From the NCBI GenBank assembly GCA_945874535.1, contig CAMCGZ010000001.1, forward strand, positions 174,281-238,280: a stretch of 64,000 nt of DNA, written 5' to 3'. The position numbers and the translations under genes are program-made. The stretch's first letter is position 1. The number at the start of each line of letters is the position of its first letter. Of this stretch, positions 39,985 through 48,254 are shown in pieces. The notes beneath the pieces were generated by a model. That model made no database searches. It was not told where the DNA came from and saw only the letters and a program-made list of their open reading frames with translations. Source of the DNA: Bdellovibrio sp. ZAP7. Its GTDB lineage: Bacteria > Bdellovibrionota > UBA1018 > CAIMNF01.

Positions 39985-41971
39985 GGTCGTTGTACCCCGT
40001 CCGCTCGATGCGACCTTCGACTATGCTTACGACGAGGAAGTTCTCGGTCCGGTCGAGCCCGGAGATTGGGTGCGAGTTCCATTCGGCAGGGGGCGCTTGA
40101 ACGCCTGTGTGATTTCGGTTCAGCAGGAGGCTCCCGTGTTGCCCGAAGGGGTCAAGGTTCGTGGAGTGGAGTCCCGGCTCGATTCTACCTTCAGGGTTCT
40201 TCCTGAAATCCTGAAGCTTTGCAGTTTCGGTTCCGAATACTATCAATATCCACTGGGAGAGGCGCTCGCCTCTGCCATTCCTCCTAAAATTGAAAAACCC
40301 ATCAAACCCCGCTCGAACAAGGAGTCCGGCGTCACACACGCCCCGAGAACACTCTCGGCGGGGCAACGGTCAGTATCGGATGCACTTAGCAGAATCAGCG
40401 ACGAAACCCAGGGGAGTGTTTTTCTTCTCGAAGGTGTGACCGGAAGCGGTAAAACCGAAGTTTATATCGACCAAGTGAGAAGAGTTCTCGATGCGGGCGG
40501 TTCGGCGCTCGTATTGGTACCGGAAATCGCACTCACTGCGCAGTTGAGGGAGCGGTTCGAGAGCGGTCTCGGAGTGCACGCCGCACTCTGGCACTCGGCG
40601 CTTGCGGATGGTCAGCGACAGGATCTTTGGAGACGGGTCCGGCAGGGTGAGATCCGGGTCGTCATCGGTGCGCGGTCGGCTGTGTTCGCCCCCCTCCAGA
40701 ATCTCGGGATCATCATTGTCGATGAGGAGCACGATCCCACCTACAAGCAGGAAGACCGATTTCGCTATCAAGGAAGAGACCTGGCTTTGTTTCGAGGACG
40801 GTTCTCGAAAGCCGTGGTCATTCTCGGAAGCGCCACTCCTTCCCTCGAAACTCTTCAGAGGGTGAAAGAGGGAAAGATCCACCACCTGAAGCTCGATCAA
40901 AGGTACTCGGAGCAGCAGCTTCCGGCGATTCATCTGGTTTCACTGGTCGAGGAGTCACCCGTCGGGGCAGGGACGGTAAAAACTCATTTGGCCGAGACGA
41001 CGATCCGGGCGATCCAGGAGACGCTCGATCGGGGTGAGCAAGTGATCTTGTTCTTGAATCGACGCGGGTTCTCCCAGTTTTTGCTTTGCCAGGGTTGCGG
41101 GGAGGTCAAGAAGTGCGTCCAGTGTTCCATTTCCATGACGCATTATCAGAAGCGTCCGCATTTGAAATGCCATGTGTGTGGTGCCAAAGAGCCGGTGCCG
41201 AAGCTGTGTCACGTTTGCGGGACCGGAGAATGGGTCGGCATGGGATCTGGAACAGAGTCCCTCGAAGACGACCTTGGAATGGTGCTGACCGGTGCGCGGA
41301 TTCTGCGCTTGGACCGGGATCTCATCACCTCACAGCAACGGCTCGAAGAGACTCTGGATGAGTTCCGGGCAAAGCGGGCTAATGTGTTGATCGGCACACA
41401 GATGCTCGTCAAGGGTCACGACTTCCCGGGTGTCACCTGTGTGGTGGTGATCAGTGCCGACATGTTGCTGAAGTGGCCCGACTTCCGGGCATCCGAGCGG
41501 GCGCTTCAGACCCTGATTCAGGTTTCCGGCCGTGCAGGACGGGGGGAATTACCCGGGAGGGTCTATATTCAAGGTTACGATCTCGAGCATCCGGTGATCC
41601 AAGTTCTGACCGGCGAATTGGACAGGCAAGACTTCCTGAGCGAGGAGTTGGCCATGCGCGAATTATTGGCCTATCCGCCGTTTTCGCGCCTGGTCCGATT
41701 CCGATTCGAGTCCAAAGAAGAGTCCGTCAGTCGTGAGGCGGCCAAGGGTGCGGCCGAGGAGCTCAGGCGCCTTTTGCCCGAGGAGTTTCGAGGGAGGCTG
41801 CTCGGTCCTTCCGAAGCACTGTTGCCCAGGGCGAATGGTCGATATCGCCACGATCTTTACTTCAAAAGTCCCGGGGTGGACCTCCTTTACCGGGCCGGAC
41901 AAGCAGTCCGGGCCTGGATCGGAGAGCAAGAAGTCGATCTGATTGTGGACGTGGACCCTTATCACTCGTAG
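39974..41971 (+). CDS. priA: Primosomal protein N' (replication restart helicase)
   Basis: 3'-to-5' superfamily 2 helicase for replication restart. The 665-residue protein has the N-terminal DNA-binding domain, Walker A LLEGVTGSGKTEVY, Walker B IVDEEHDPTYKQE (DEEH), VILGSATPSLET and four CxxC-type cysteine pairs (CQGCGEVKKCVQC ... CHVCG ... CHVCG) binding two zinc ions, plus GRAGR. The start is a TTG at 39974 inside the preceding gene. Slightly shorter than E. coli PriA (732). Confidence 0.94.
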   Translation: MFVKVVVPRPLDATFDYAYDEEVLGPVEPGDWVRVPFGRGRLNACVISVQQEAPVLPEGVKVRGVESRLDSTFRVLPEILKLCSFGSEYYQYPLGEALASAIPPKIEKPIKPRSNKESGVTHAPRTLSAGQRSVSDALSRISDETQGSVFLLEGVTGSGKTEVYIDQVRRVLDAGGSALVLVPEIALTAQLRERFESGLGVHAALWHSALADGQRQDLWRRVRQGEIRVVIGARSAVFAPLQNLGIIIVDEEHDPTYKQEDRFRYQGRDLALFRGRFSKAVVILGSATPSLETLQRVKEGKIHHLKLDQRYSEQQLPAIHLVSLVEESPVGAGTVKTHLAETTIRAIQETLDRGEQVILFLNRRGFSQFLLCQGCGEVKKCVQCSISMTHYQKRPHLKCHVCGAKEPVPKLCHVCGTGEWVGMGSGTESLEDDLGMVLTGARILRLDRDLITSQQRLEETLDEFRAKRANVLIGTQMLVKGHDFPGVTCVVVISADMLLKWPDFRASERALQTLIQVSGRAGRGELPGRVYIQGYDLEHPVIQVLTGELDRQDFLSEELAMRELLAYPPFSRLVRFRFESKEESVSREAAKGAAEELRRLLPEEFRGRLLGPSEALLPRANGRYRHDLYFKSPGVDLLYRAGQAVRAWIGEQEVDLIVDVDPYHS

Positions 41972-41980
41972 ACTGGTTCT

Positions 41981-42700
41981 ATGGCATCCGATGATCGTCC
42001 CTTATCCGTGCGGGCGAGAAAAAAAGTCAAAGAGCAGATGGAGAAAGCGGAACGCGAACGCCTGATGAAGCTCTTTCAGCGCAGGATGGAATTGGCCCGC
42101 GATGGCGCACTTGCCTACCGCGAGGGGAAGCTCAAGGAAGCCGTTCAAAACTATTACAGTTACATCGATATTCTGGAGCGGACCAAGGGAGTCGGTCGCG
42201 ACAAGCTCGAACCGACGCATTTCGACTCCAAACAGGATGTGGCTGAATTGCTGCTCTTAAGCGGTGTGTTTTGGGATCTGGCCAAGATCCACGATCGTTC
42301 GGTCAAATCGGACATGACCCGGCTCCGGTTCTATCTCGATCGATTCGTCTTGTTCTCGAAGAACATGCCCTTTCATCATGTTTCAGCCGAGTTGGTTCGA
42401 AAGTATCTGGTGAACGGAACCCCGAGACACCGGAAGGAATTCAAGGATTCCCATATCCGTCTCGGTGGGGGGAAGTGTTTCATTGCAACGGCACTCGAGG
42501 ACGAGTGCGATTCGGGCACCGTCGATCGCTTACGTGCATTCCGCGACCGAAGGTTGCAAACCACCCCCTGGGGCAGGGGAGTCGTCCGCATTTATTATGC
42601 GGTGTCCCCTCCGGTGGCTCGCGGTGTCCTCAGGCTTCCTGACGGAATCAGGAGATACCTGGGCACTTCGCTCTCCCGGCTGGCTCGGCTCCTTCAGTGA
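41981..42700 (+). CDS. Coiled-coil protein with CFIATA motif
   Basis: 239 residues. The first ~150 are charged and helical (KEQMEKAERERLMKLFQRRMELARDG) with a TPR-like stretch. The C-terminal part has the CFIATA motif (GGGKCFIATALED), then VDRLRAFRDRRL, GRGVVRIYYAVSPPVAR and a final amphipathic helix, a module common at the end of predicted secreted or surface proteins of many bacteria. No signal peptide was seen. It ends in a 7-base overlap with lepB. Confidence 0.75.
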   Translation: MASDDRPLSVRARKKVKEQMEKAERERLMKLFQRRMELARDGALAYREGKLKEAVQNYYSYIDILERTKGVGRDKLEPTHFDSKQDVAELLLLSGVFWDLAKIHDRSVKSDMTRLRFYLDRFVLFSKNMPFHHVSAELVRKYLVNGTPRHRKEFKDSHIRLGGGKCFIATALEDECDSGTVDRLRAFRDRRLQTTPWGRGVVRIYYAVSPPVARGVLRLPDGIRRYLGTSLSRLARLLQ

Positions 42701-42704
42701 AGGA
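42690..42704. repeat. Stop-codon palindrome between CFIATA gene and lepB
   Basis: TCCTTC-AGT-GAAGGA is a perfect 6-bp inverted repeat that contains the stop codons of both convergent genes (TGA 42698-42700 on the plus strand and TCA 42694-42696 for lepB). Confidence 0.8.
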
Positions 42705-43476
42705 TGGTGCCGATCCGGTCGAAATGCTGGGTCGAGCGTGACAGGTCGTCAAAATCGATCCAAAGAGAGAGCCAAACGATGAAGGCTTTGCCTTTGATGT
42801 TTTCGAAGGGCACAAAGCCCCAGAAACGGCTGTCTTTCGAGTTGTCGCGGTTGTCTCCCATGACGAAATAATTTCCATCCGGCACGGTCACTGCCTCGAA
42901 GTTCACCGACATCATGCTCTGCTTGTCGACCATGATGGTGGCAGTTTCGCGGTCGAACCGGTCCTCGTAAATGGTCATCCGGTCCTTCGGATATTCGCCT
43001 TCCGAATCATGGAGCCACTTGTCGTAAATGCGATTGACCTGTTCCTGGGCCATGGGTTTACGGTCGAAGGGTTTCCCGTTGATGAAGACCTCTTTGTTCT
43101 TCATTTCGATCCGGTCACCCGGAAGAGCGACCACCCGTTTGATGAAATACACATCCGGATCGACCGGGTATTTGAAGACGATGATGTCGCCCCGCTCGGG
43201 GCCGGTGTTCTTGTAAAAATACAGAGGTTTATCGCCAATCCAGTCGGTCAGGGGAACCCTGAGCCCATAGGCGAACTTATTGACGAAAATCTGATCTCCG
43301 ACAAGGAGCGTAGGAATCATGGACCCGGATGGGATTTTGAAGGCTTCAATGACGCTGGATCGGATCACCAGGACCAGGAGCAGGGCCGACCCTAGGGACA
43401 CCACATTGTCCCACACGACCTTTTTCCAAGAATTTCGGGGTAACGCAGGTTGTTCCGGTTTGAATTCTTCTGCCAT
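42694..43476 (-). CDS. lepB: Signal peptidase I
   Basis: Removes signal peptides of secreted proteins. 260 residues with an N-terminal membrane helix, catalytic serine in KIPSGSMIPTLLVGD, the lysine in YFIKRVVALPGDRIE and MGDNRDNSKDSRFWG. One membrane helix and a large periplasmic domain; typical of diderm LepB. The start is only 26 bp from lptF/G and lacks a visible ribosome binding site. Confidence 0.95.
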   Translation of the reverse strand: MAEEFKPEQPALPRNSWKKVVWDNVVSLGSALLLVLVIRSSVIEAFKIPSGSMIPTLLVGDQIFVNKFAYGLRVPLTDWIGDKPLYFYKNTGPERGDIIVFKYPVDPDVYFIKRVVALPGDRIEMKNKEVFINGKPFDRKPMAQEQVNRIYDKWLHDSEGEYPKDRMTIYEDRFDRETATIMVDKQSMMSVNFEAVTVPDGNYFVMGDNRDNSKDSRFWGFVPFENIKGKAFIVWLSLWIDFDDLSRSTQHFDRIGTILH

Positions 43477-43488
43477 AGTAGGGATAAT
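43460..43488 (+). promoter_or_regulatory. Promoter of lptF/G within the lepB start region
   Basis: TTGAAT (43460-43465), 17-bp spacer, GATAAT (43483-43488). Predicted start near 43495, only about 8 bases before the ATG at 43503, which has no ribosome binding site in that leader. The -35 lies inside lepB codons. Confidence 0.55.
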
Positions 43489-43502
43489 TTAACCCTGATT
43501 TC

Positions 43503-44573
43503 ATGCAAATACTAGCGCGATACCTCGCAGCAACGTTTTTTAAGAATCTGGTACTCGCCTTGATCGGCCTGACCGGTCTCTTTTATTTCCAGACGCTGAT
43601 CACCCAGGTGAATGATTTCACCATGAGTCAAAGGATTCTTTATCAGTTGTACGACATTCCTGCGACCCTCGTCATGATCGCACCTCCGTCGGTGTTGCTG
43701 GCCACGGTCCTCACGCTTTCGGGATTCAGTAAAACGAACGAGTTAGTTGCTTGTTTTTCGATCGGAGTGAGCATTCGTCAGATCATGGGGATTCTCTTCC
43801 CCCTCGTTTTTGTCCTATGTTGTTTCTCTTTGGTGTTGCAGGACCGGATTCTCCCCGCATTCAGCGAAAAGAAAAATGTGTTCTATTGGAAAGAAATCAA
43901 GAAGCGTCAAGACTTCTTTCTCGACGTGAAGCAGGAGAAAATCTGGTACCGGTCGAATCGGATGATCTACCACCTCAGGAATTTCGATTCGCAAAATGAG
44001 CGGATTCTCGGAATCGGGGTTTACCTTTTCGATGAAGCCTTCGACCTCGTGGAGCAGATCCAAGCGGCTGAGGCGCGCTGGGTGGGGAACGGTTGGATGC
44101 TCCAGAATGGAAGATCGACGAGATTCGACAAAGAAACCGGTTACCCGGTCACCGAAGAATTCCGGCAACGCCCCTTGCTGATCAAGGAAGGTCCGGCTGA
44201 TTTCAAAATGATCGAGAGAGAAGCCGAACGCCTAAGAATCAAGGACCTGATCCGCTACATCCGCTCCAATAAAGAGAGCGGCATCGACTCACGCGCATTC
44301 GAGGTCAAGCTCCACTCGAGATTCAGTCTGAGTATCATTCCGGTGATCATGTTTCTCCTGGCGGTTCCGTTCGCCATTTCTCGGGCCCGGGATGGTCGGG
44401 CAGGAAGGGACTTGATGATTGCCTTCGCCATCACCTTCTTTTACTGGCTGGGCTACTCGGTTTCGTTATCCATGGGTCAGAACGGGATGCTGCCCCCCGT
44501 CCTGGCGGCATGGCTCCCGACACTGGTTTTCGGAAGTCTTGCCATGGTGTTATTGAAAAGGATAGGAGTGTGA
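43503..44573 (+). CDS. lptG: LptF/LptG-family LPS export permease
   Basis: Membrane permease of the Lpt ABC exporter that pulls LPS from the inner membrane. 356 residues; six predicted helices, N-terminal ILARYLAATFFKNLVLALIG and C-terminal GRAGRDLMIAFAITFFYWLG with a periplasmic jellyroll-like domain between them, and family-typical FKMIEREAERLRI. Only one family member is in the window; the partner must be elsewhere. Assignment to G rather than F is uncertain. Confidence 0.88.
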   Translation: MQILARYLAATFFKNLVLALIGLTGLFYFQTLITQVNDFTMSQRILYQLYDIPATLVMIAPPSVLLATVLTLSGFSKTNELVACFSIGVSIRQIMGILFPLVFVLCCFSLVLQDRILPAFSEKKNVFYWKEIKKRQDFFLDVKQEKIWYRSNRMIYHLRNFDSQNERILGIGVYLFDEAFDLVEQIQAAEARWVGNGWMLQNGRSTRFDKETGYPVTEEFRQRPLLIKEGPADFKMIEREAERLRIKDLIRYIRSNKESGIDSRAFEVKLHSRFSLSIIPVIMFLLAVPFAISRARDGRAGRDLMIAFAITFFYWLGYSVSLSMGQNGMLPPVLAAWLPTLVFGSLAMVLLKRIGV

Positions 44574-44576
44574 GGG

Positions 44577-45161
44577 ATGGCGAGACTTAAGATTTACACC
44601 TTTCCTGACCCTGTCCTGGCACAAAGGGCCGCACCGGTGGACCGGGTGGAAGCTCGTCACCGTAAGCTTGCAGAGGATCTGTTGGAGACCATGTATCATG
44701 CACCCGGAATCGGACTGGCCGCAAATCAGGTCGGAATTCTTGAACGAATCATCGTAGTCGACACAGAGTACGATTCCATCGATGCGGAAGATCTCGATCC
44801 CGGAGAAAAACCACCTGAGGGCGCGGAATGGATCAACGGATCCTATGTTTCCGGAAAAAAGCCGATGGTTCTGATCAATCCGGAAATCATCCTTCGCGAG
44901 GGAAGCTGTGAGATGAAAGAGGCTTGTCTCTCGGTTCCCGATTACAGTGCCGAAGTGAAGCGGTCGGAAAAAATCAAGGTGAGCTACCAGGACCTGGATG
45001 GACTCAGTCGTGAAATATCCGCCGAAGGTCTGTTGTCGGTCTGTCTTCAGCACGAAATGGATCACCTTGTGGGCACCCTTTTCATTGATCGACTGAGCCC
45101 GCTCAAGCAAGATTTTGCAAAAAAGAAGCTGATCAAAGCCAGAAAGAGGAGCTCCGGATGA
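44577..45161 (+). CDS. def: Peptide deformylase
   Basis: Removes the formyl group from nascent protein N-termini. 194 residues with the three motifs GIGLAANQVG, EACLSVPDY and QHEMDHLVGTLFIDRLS (zinc/iron ligands Cys, His, His). Three bases after lptF/G; overlaps fmt by ATGA, the usual def-fmt pair. Confidence 0.95.
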   Translation: MARLKIYTFPDPVLAQRAAPVDRVEARHRKLAEDLLETMYHAPGIGLAANQVGILERIIVVDTEYDSIDAEDLDPGEKPPEGAEWINGSYVSGKKPMVLINPEIILREGSCEMKEACLSVPDYSAEVKRSEKIKVSYQDLDGLSREISAEGLLSVCLQHEMDHLVGTLFIDRLSPLKQDFAKKKLIKARKRSSG

Positions 45162-46114
45162 GCCGTTTGCGTGTGGTGTTCATGGGAACCCCGGAATTCT
45201 CGGTACCGACTCTGGAAACACTCATTCGGGAGACGGATGTGGTTGCGGTTTACACCCAGCCCGACCGCCCGGTGGGGCGCGGACTCAAGCTCCAGCCCTC
45301 GCCCATCAAGGCGCTTGCCACGAGTCATGGAATCCCCGTCTTCACGCCTGAGCGGGTTTCGACCCCGGATGAAGTCGCACGCATTCGCGCTCTCGCGCCA
45401 GACTTTTCGGTCGTCGTCGCTTATGGCCAGATTCTGAAGTCCGAGGTGATCGGTATCCCGAAGTACGGCACCATCAATATCCACTCCTCATTGCTCCCGC
45501 GTTGGAGGGGGGCCGCACCGATTCAGTGGTCGATTCTTTCTGGCGACCGTGAAACCGGGATCACGACGATGATGATTGTGCCGAAGCTCGACGCAGGAGA
45601 CATCCTTTTACAAGAGACCACCCCGATCTCGGATGAGGACACCGCCGAGTCGGTGCATGACCGCTTGAGCGCGATGGGAGCTCGCTTGATCCTGCCCACC
45701 CTCGAGGGGCTGAGGGCCGGCACGGTTTCCCCCCGGCCCCAGGACGAGTCCCGGGTCACTTATGCAAAAAAATTGGTCAAAGAAATGGAGCAGCTCGATT
45801 GGAAAGGAAGTGTCCGTCAGTTGGATCTCCAGGTGCGGGGCTTGTACCCTTGGCCCGGATCGCGGATTGAAACCACTGATGGAGTCCGGATCAAGATCAA
45901 AAAAGGGAAAATCGCGTCGGTTTCAGTCGGAGGGGAGGCGGGGACCTTGCAAGAACATTTCGGAAGGCTGGTCTTGAGGTGCGGTGAGGGTGCCTATGAA
46001 ATCCTCGAGCTCCAGGAAGAAGGAAAAAAATCTATATCCGCCGGAGAGTACCTGAACGGCATGAAGGGGCGAGGTGTTTCCCTGCCGATGACTTTGAAAG
46101 GATCTTCGACATGA
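45158..46114 (+). CDS. fmt: Methionyl-tRNA formyltransferase
   Basis: Formylates initiator Met-tRNA using 10-formyl-THF. 318 residues with FMGTPEFSVPTLE, VVAYGQILKSEV, catalytic asparagine/histidine region NIHSSLLPRWRGAAPIQWSIL and the C-terminal OB-like tRNA-binding domain. Overlaps def and rpe by ATGA. Confidence 0.96.
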   Translation: MSRLRVVFMGTPEFSVPTLETLIRETDVVAVYTQPDRPVGRGLKLQPSPIKALATSHGIPVFTPERVSTPDEVARIRALAPDFSVVVAYGQILKSEVIGIPKYGTINIHSSLLPRWRGAAPIQWSILSGDRETGITTMMIVPKLDAGDILLQETTPISDEDTAESVHDRLSAMGARLILPTLEGLRAGTVSPRPQDESRVTYAKKLVKEMEQLDWKGSVRQLDLQVRGLYPWPGSRIETTDGVRIKIKKGKIASVSVGGEAGTLQEHFGRLVLRCGEGAYEILELQEEGKKSISAGEYLNGMKGRGVSLPMTLKGSST

Positions 46115-46761
46115 GGCTCGCTCCATCGATCCTCTCGGCTGATTTTTCAAAACTCGCAACCGAATTGGAAGAGGTCGAATCTTTCGGCGCCGATTGGTTC
46201 CATGTCGATGTGATGGACGGACATTTTGTTCCGAACATGACCATCGGTCCTGTCGTGGTGAATTCACTCCGCTCCCGGACACGGGCGGTTCTCGACTGTC
46301 ACCTGATGGTGAAGGATCCGGTCAAGATGATCCCCTGGTTCGTAAATGCCGGTGCGGATGTCATCACGCTCCATCTGGAGGCCTTGGACAACCCGCAGGC
46401 TGCATTGGAGTCCATCCGTAAGTTTGGAAAAAAAGCAGGTCTTTCGATCAAACCCTCCACGCCGGTGGAAAACCTTGAGCCGTTCCTCGGATTCCTGGAT
46501 CTGGTCCTGATCATGAGTGTCGAACCTGGATTCGGGGGTCAGGGATTCATGCCGGAGTCTCTTGCAAAAGTGAAATGGCTCGTCCAACAGAAACGTGCGA
46601 CCGCCGCTTCCTGGATCATTCAGATCGATGGAGGGATCAATCCCACGACAGCCATGGCGGCCCGAGCAGCTGGAGTTGAAAACTTCGTAGCGGGTTCTGC
46701 CATTTTCTCGGCATCAGACCGTAAAAAAGCTTGGAAAGACCTTATGGAGGCCATTCGATGA
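46111..46761 (+). CDS. rpe: Ribulose-phosphate 3-epimerase
   Basis: Interconverts ribulose- and xylulose-5-phosphate. 216 residues of TIM-barrel fold: LAPSILSADFSKL, FHVDVMDGHFVPNMTIGP (metal ligands), SVEPGFGGQGFMP and VAGSAIFSA. Overlaps fmt and hutH by four bases each. Confidence 0.95.
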   Translation: MRLAPSILSADFSKLATELEEVESFGADWFHVDVMDGHFVPNMTIGPVVVNSLRSRTRAVLDCHLMVKDPVKMIPWFVNAGADVITLHLEALDNPQAALESIRKFGKKAGLSIKPSTPVENLEPFLGFLDLVLIMSVEPGFGGQGFMPESLAKVKWLVQQKRATAASWIIQIDGGINPTTAMAARAAGVENFVAGSAIFSASDRKKAWKDLMEAIR

Positions 46762-48254
46762 AGACGCTTTTACTCGGGGCGAAGCCCCTCACCCTCGAGG
46801 ATGTCGAGGCGGTTTCCGCCGGGCAGCTCAAGGTCAAGTTGTCGGCCGAGGCCACCAGAAAAATCAAACGCGCGCATCATTACCTGCTTGAAAAAGTCCG
46901 GTCCGGAGAAGTGATCTACGGGGTCAATACCGGCTTCGGACTCCTCTCCAATGTCCGGATCGAAGATCGGGAACTTCAGCAGCTCCAGATGAACCTGCTC
47001 CGGTCCCATGCGGTTGGAACGGGTGATCCCCTTCCGGCCAAGCGAGTGAGGTCCATGCTCCTGCTCCGGGCTGCGACGCTCATTCAGGGGCACTCCGGAG
47101 TGGCACTCGGGACCGTCCAGGCACTGCTCGATCTATTGAATCACGACATCATCCCGTGGATCCCGGAGCAGGGAAGCGTCGGGGCGAGTGGTGATCTGTC
47201 TCCTCTGGCCCATCTGGCCTTGGTTTTGATCGGTGAAGGGAAAGCGTTTCTCGGTGGTCGATTGGTCACCGGGTCGAAGGCGCTCAAAGAGAAGGGGCTG
47301 AAGGCGATCGTGCTCGGTCCCAAAGAGGGACTCGCACTGATCAACGGGACACAATTCATGGCGGCACTCGCAGCCCATGCGGTACTTGAAGCGGAGCAGC
47401 TGATCCGGGTGGCGAACCTTTCGGGTGCGATGACGCTCGAGGCACTGCGTGGAACCACCACCGCTTTCGATGCCAGGATTCATGAAGTCCGCCCGCATCC
47501 GGGACAAATCGAAACCGCCCGGATCATGCGCGACCTTCTCGGCAAGCCGCGCAGAAGTGAGATCGCACTCAGTCATGAGGGCTGCGGCAAGGTCCAGGAT
47601 CCCTATTCCCTACGGTGCATTCCGCAAGTGCATGGCGCAAGTCTCGAGACACTGTGGTTCGTCCGTTCGGTGGTGGAGCGTGAGATCAATTCCGTGACGG
47701 ACAATCCGCTCGTTTTTCCTGAAGACGGCGATGTCCTGAGTGGCGGGAATTTTCACGGCCAGATTCTTGCGCTGTCCATGGATTTTCTGGCGATAGCCCT
47801 TGCCGAAATCGCCTCCATTTCCGAGCAAAGGATCGAAAAACTCATCAATCCGGCCATCTCCGATCTCCCGGCGTTCTTGATGAAGAAGTCAGGTATCAAC
47901 AGCGGATTCATGATTGTCCAGGTGGCTGCCGCATCCATCGTGAGTGAGAACAAAACACTTTGTCATCCGGCCTCAGTCGACACCATTCCCACCTCGGCCG
48001 ACAAAGAGGATCATGTGTCCATGGGGGCCTGGGCGGCAAGGAAATGTCTGAAGGTGGTCGAGAACACCCGACGTGTTTTGTCGATGGAGCTTCTGGCCGC
48101 AACCCAGGGCTTGGATCTTTTGAGTCCGCTCAAGACGACAGAGAAGCTCGAAAAGTATAAAAGCGAGATCCGGAAGAAGGTTCCGTACTTCTCTGAGGAC
48201 GCGCCCTTTTACGAAGCCATATCAGAGATCGAAGCCATCACTCATCGTTGGTGA
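46758..48254 (+). CDS. hutH: Histidine ammonia-lyase
   Basis: Deaminates L-histidine to urocanate. From ATG 46758 (ATGA with the rpe stop) it has 498 residues. GSVGASGDLSPLAHLAL contains the Ala-Ser-Gly that forms the MIO cofactor, with YGVNTGFG and NSVTDNPLVF also family signatures. No other hut gene is adjacent; it may also be a phenylalanine/tyrosine-type lyase. It overlaps the convergent protease gene by 17 bases. Confidence 0.9.
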   Translation: MKTLLLGAKPLTLEDVEAVSAGQLKVKLSAEATRKIKRAHHYLLEKVRSGEVIYGVNTGFGLLSNVRIEDRELQQLQMNLLRSHAVGTGDPLPAKRVRSMLLLRAATLIQGHSGVALGTVQALLDLLNHDIIPWIPEQGSVGASGDLSPLAHLALVLIGEGKAFLGGRLVTGSKALKEKGLKAIVLGPKEGLALINGTQFMAALAAHAVLEAEQLIRVANLSGAMTLEALRGTTTAFDARIHEVRPHPGQIETARIMRDLLGKPRRSEIALSHEGCGKVQDPYSLRCIPQVHGASLETLWFVRSVVEREINSVTDNPLVFPEDGDVLSGGNFHGQILALSMDFLAIALAEIASISEQRIEKLINPAISDLPAFLMKKSGINSGFMIVQVAAASIVSENKTLCHPASVDTIPTSADKEDHVSMGAWAARKCLKVVENTRRVLSMELLAATQGLDLLSPLKTTEKLEKYKSEIRKKVPYFSEDAPFYEAISEIEAITHRW

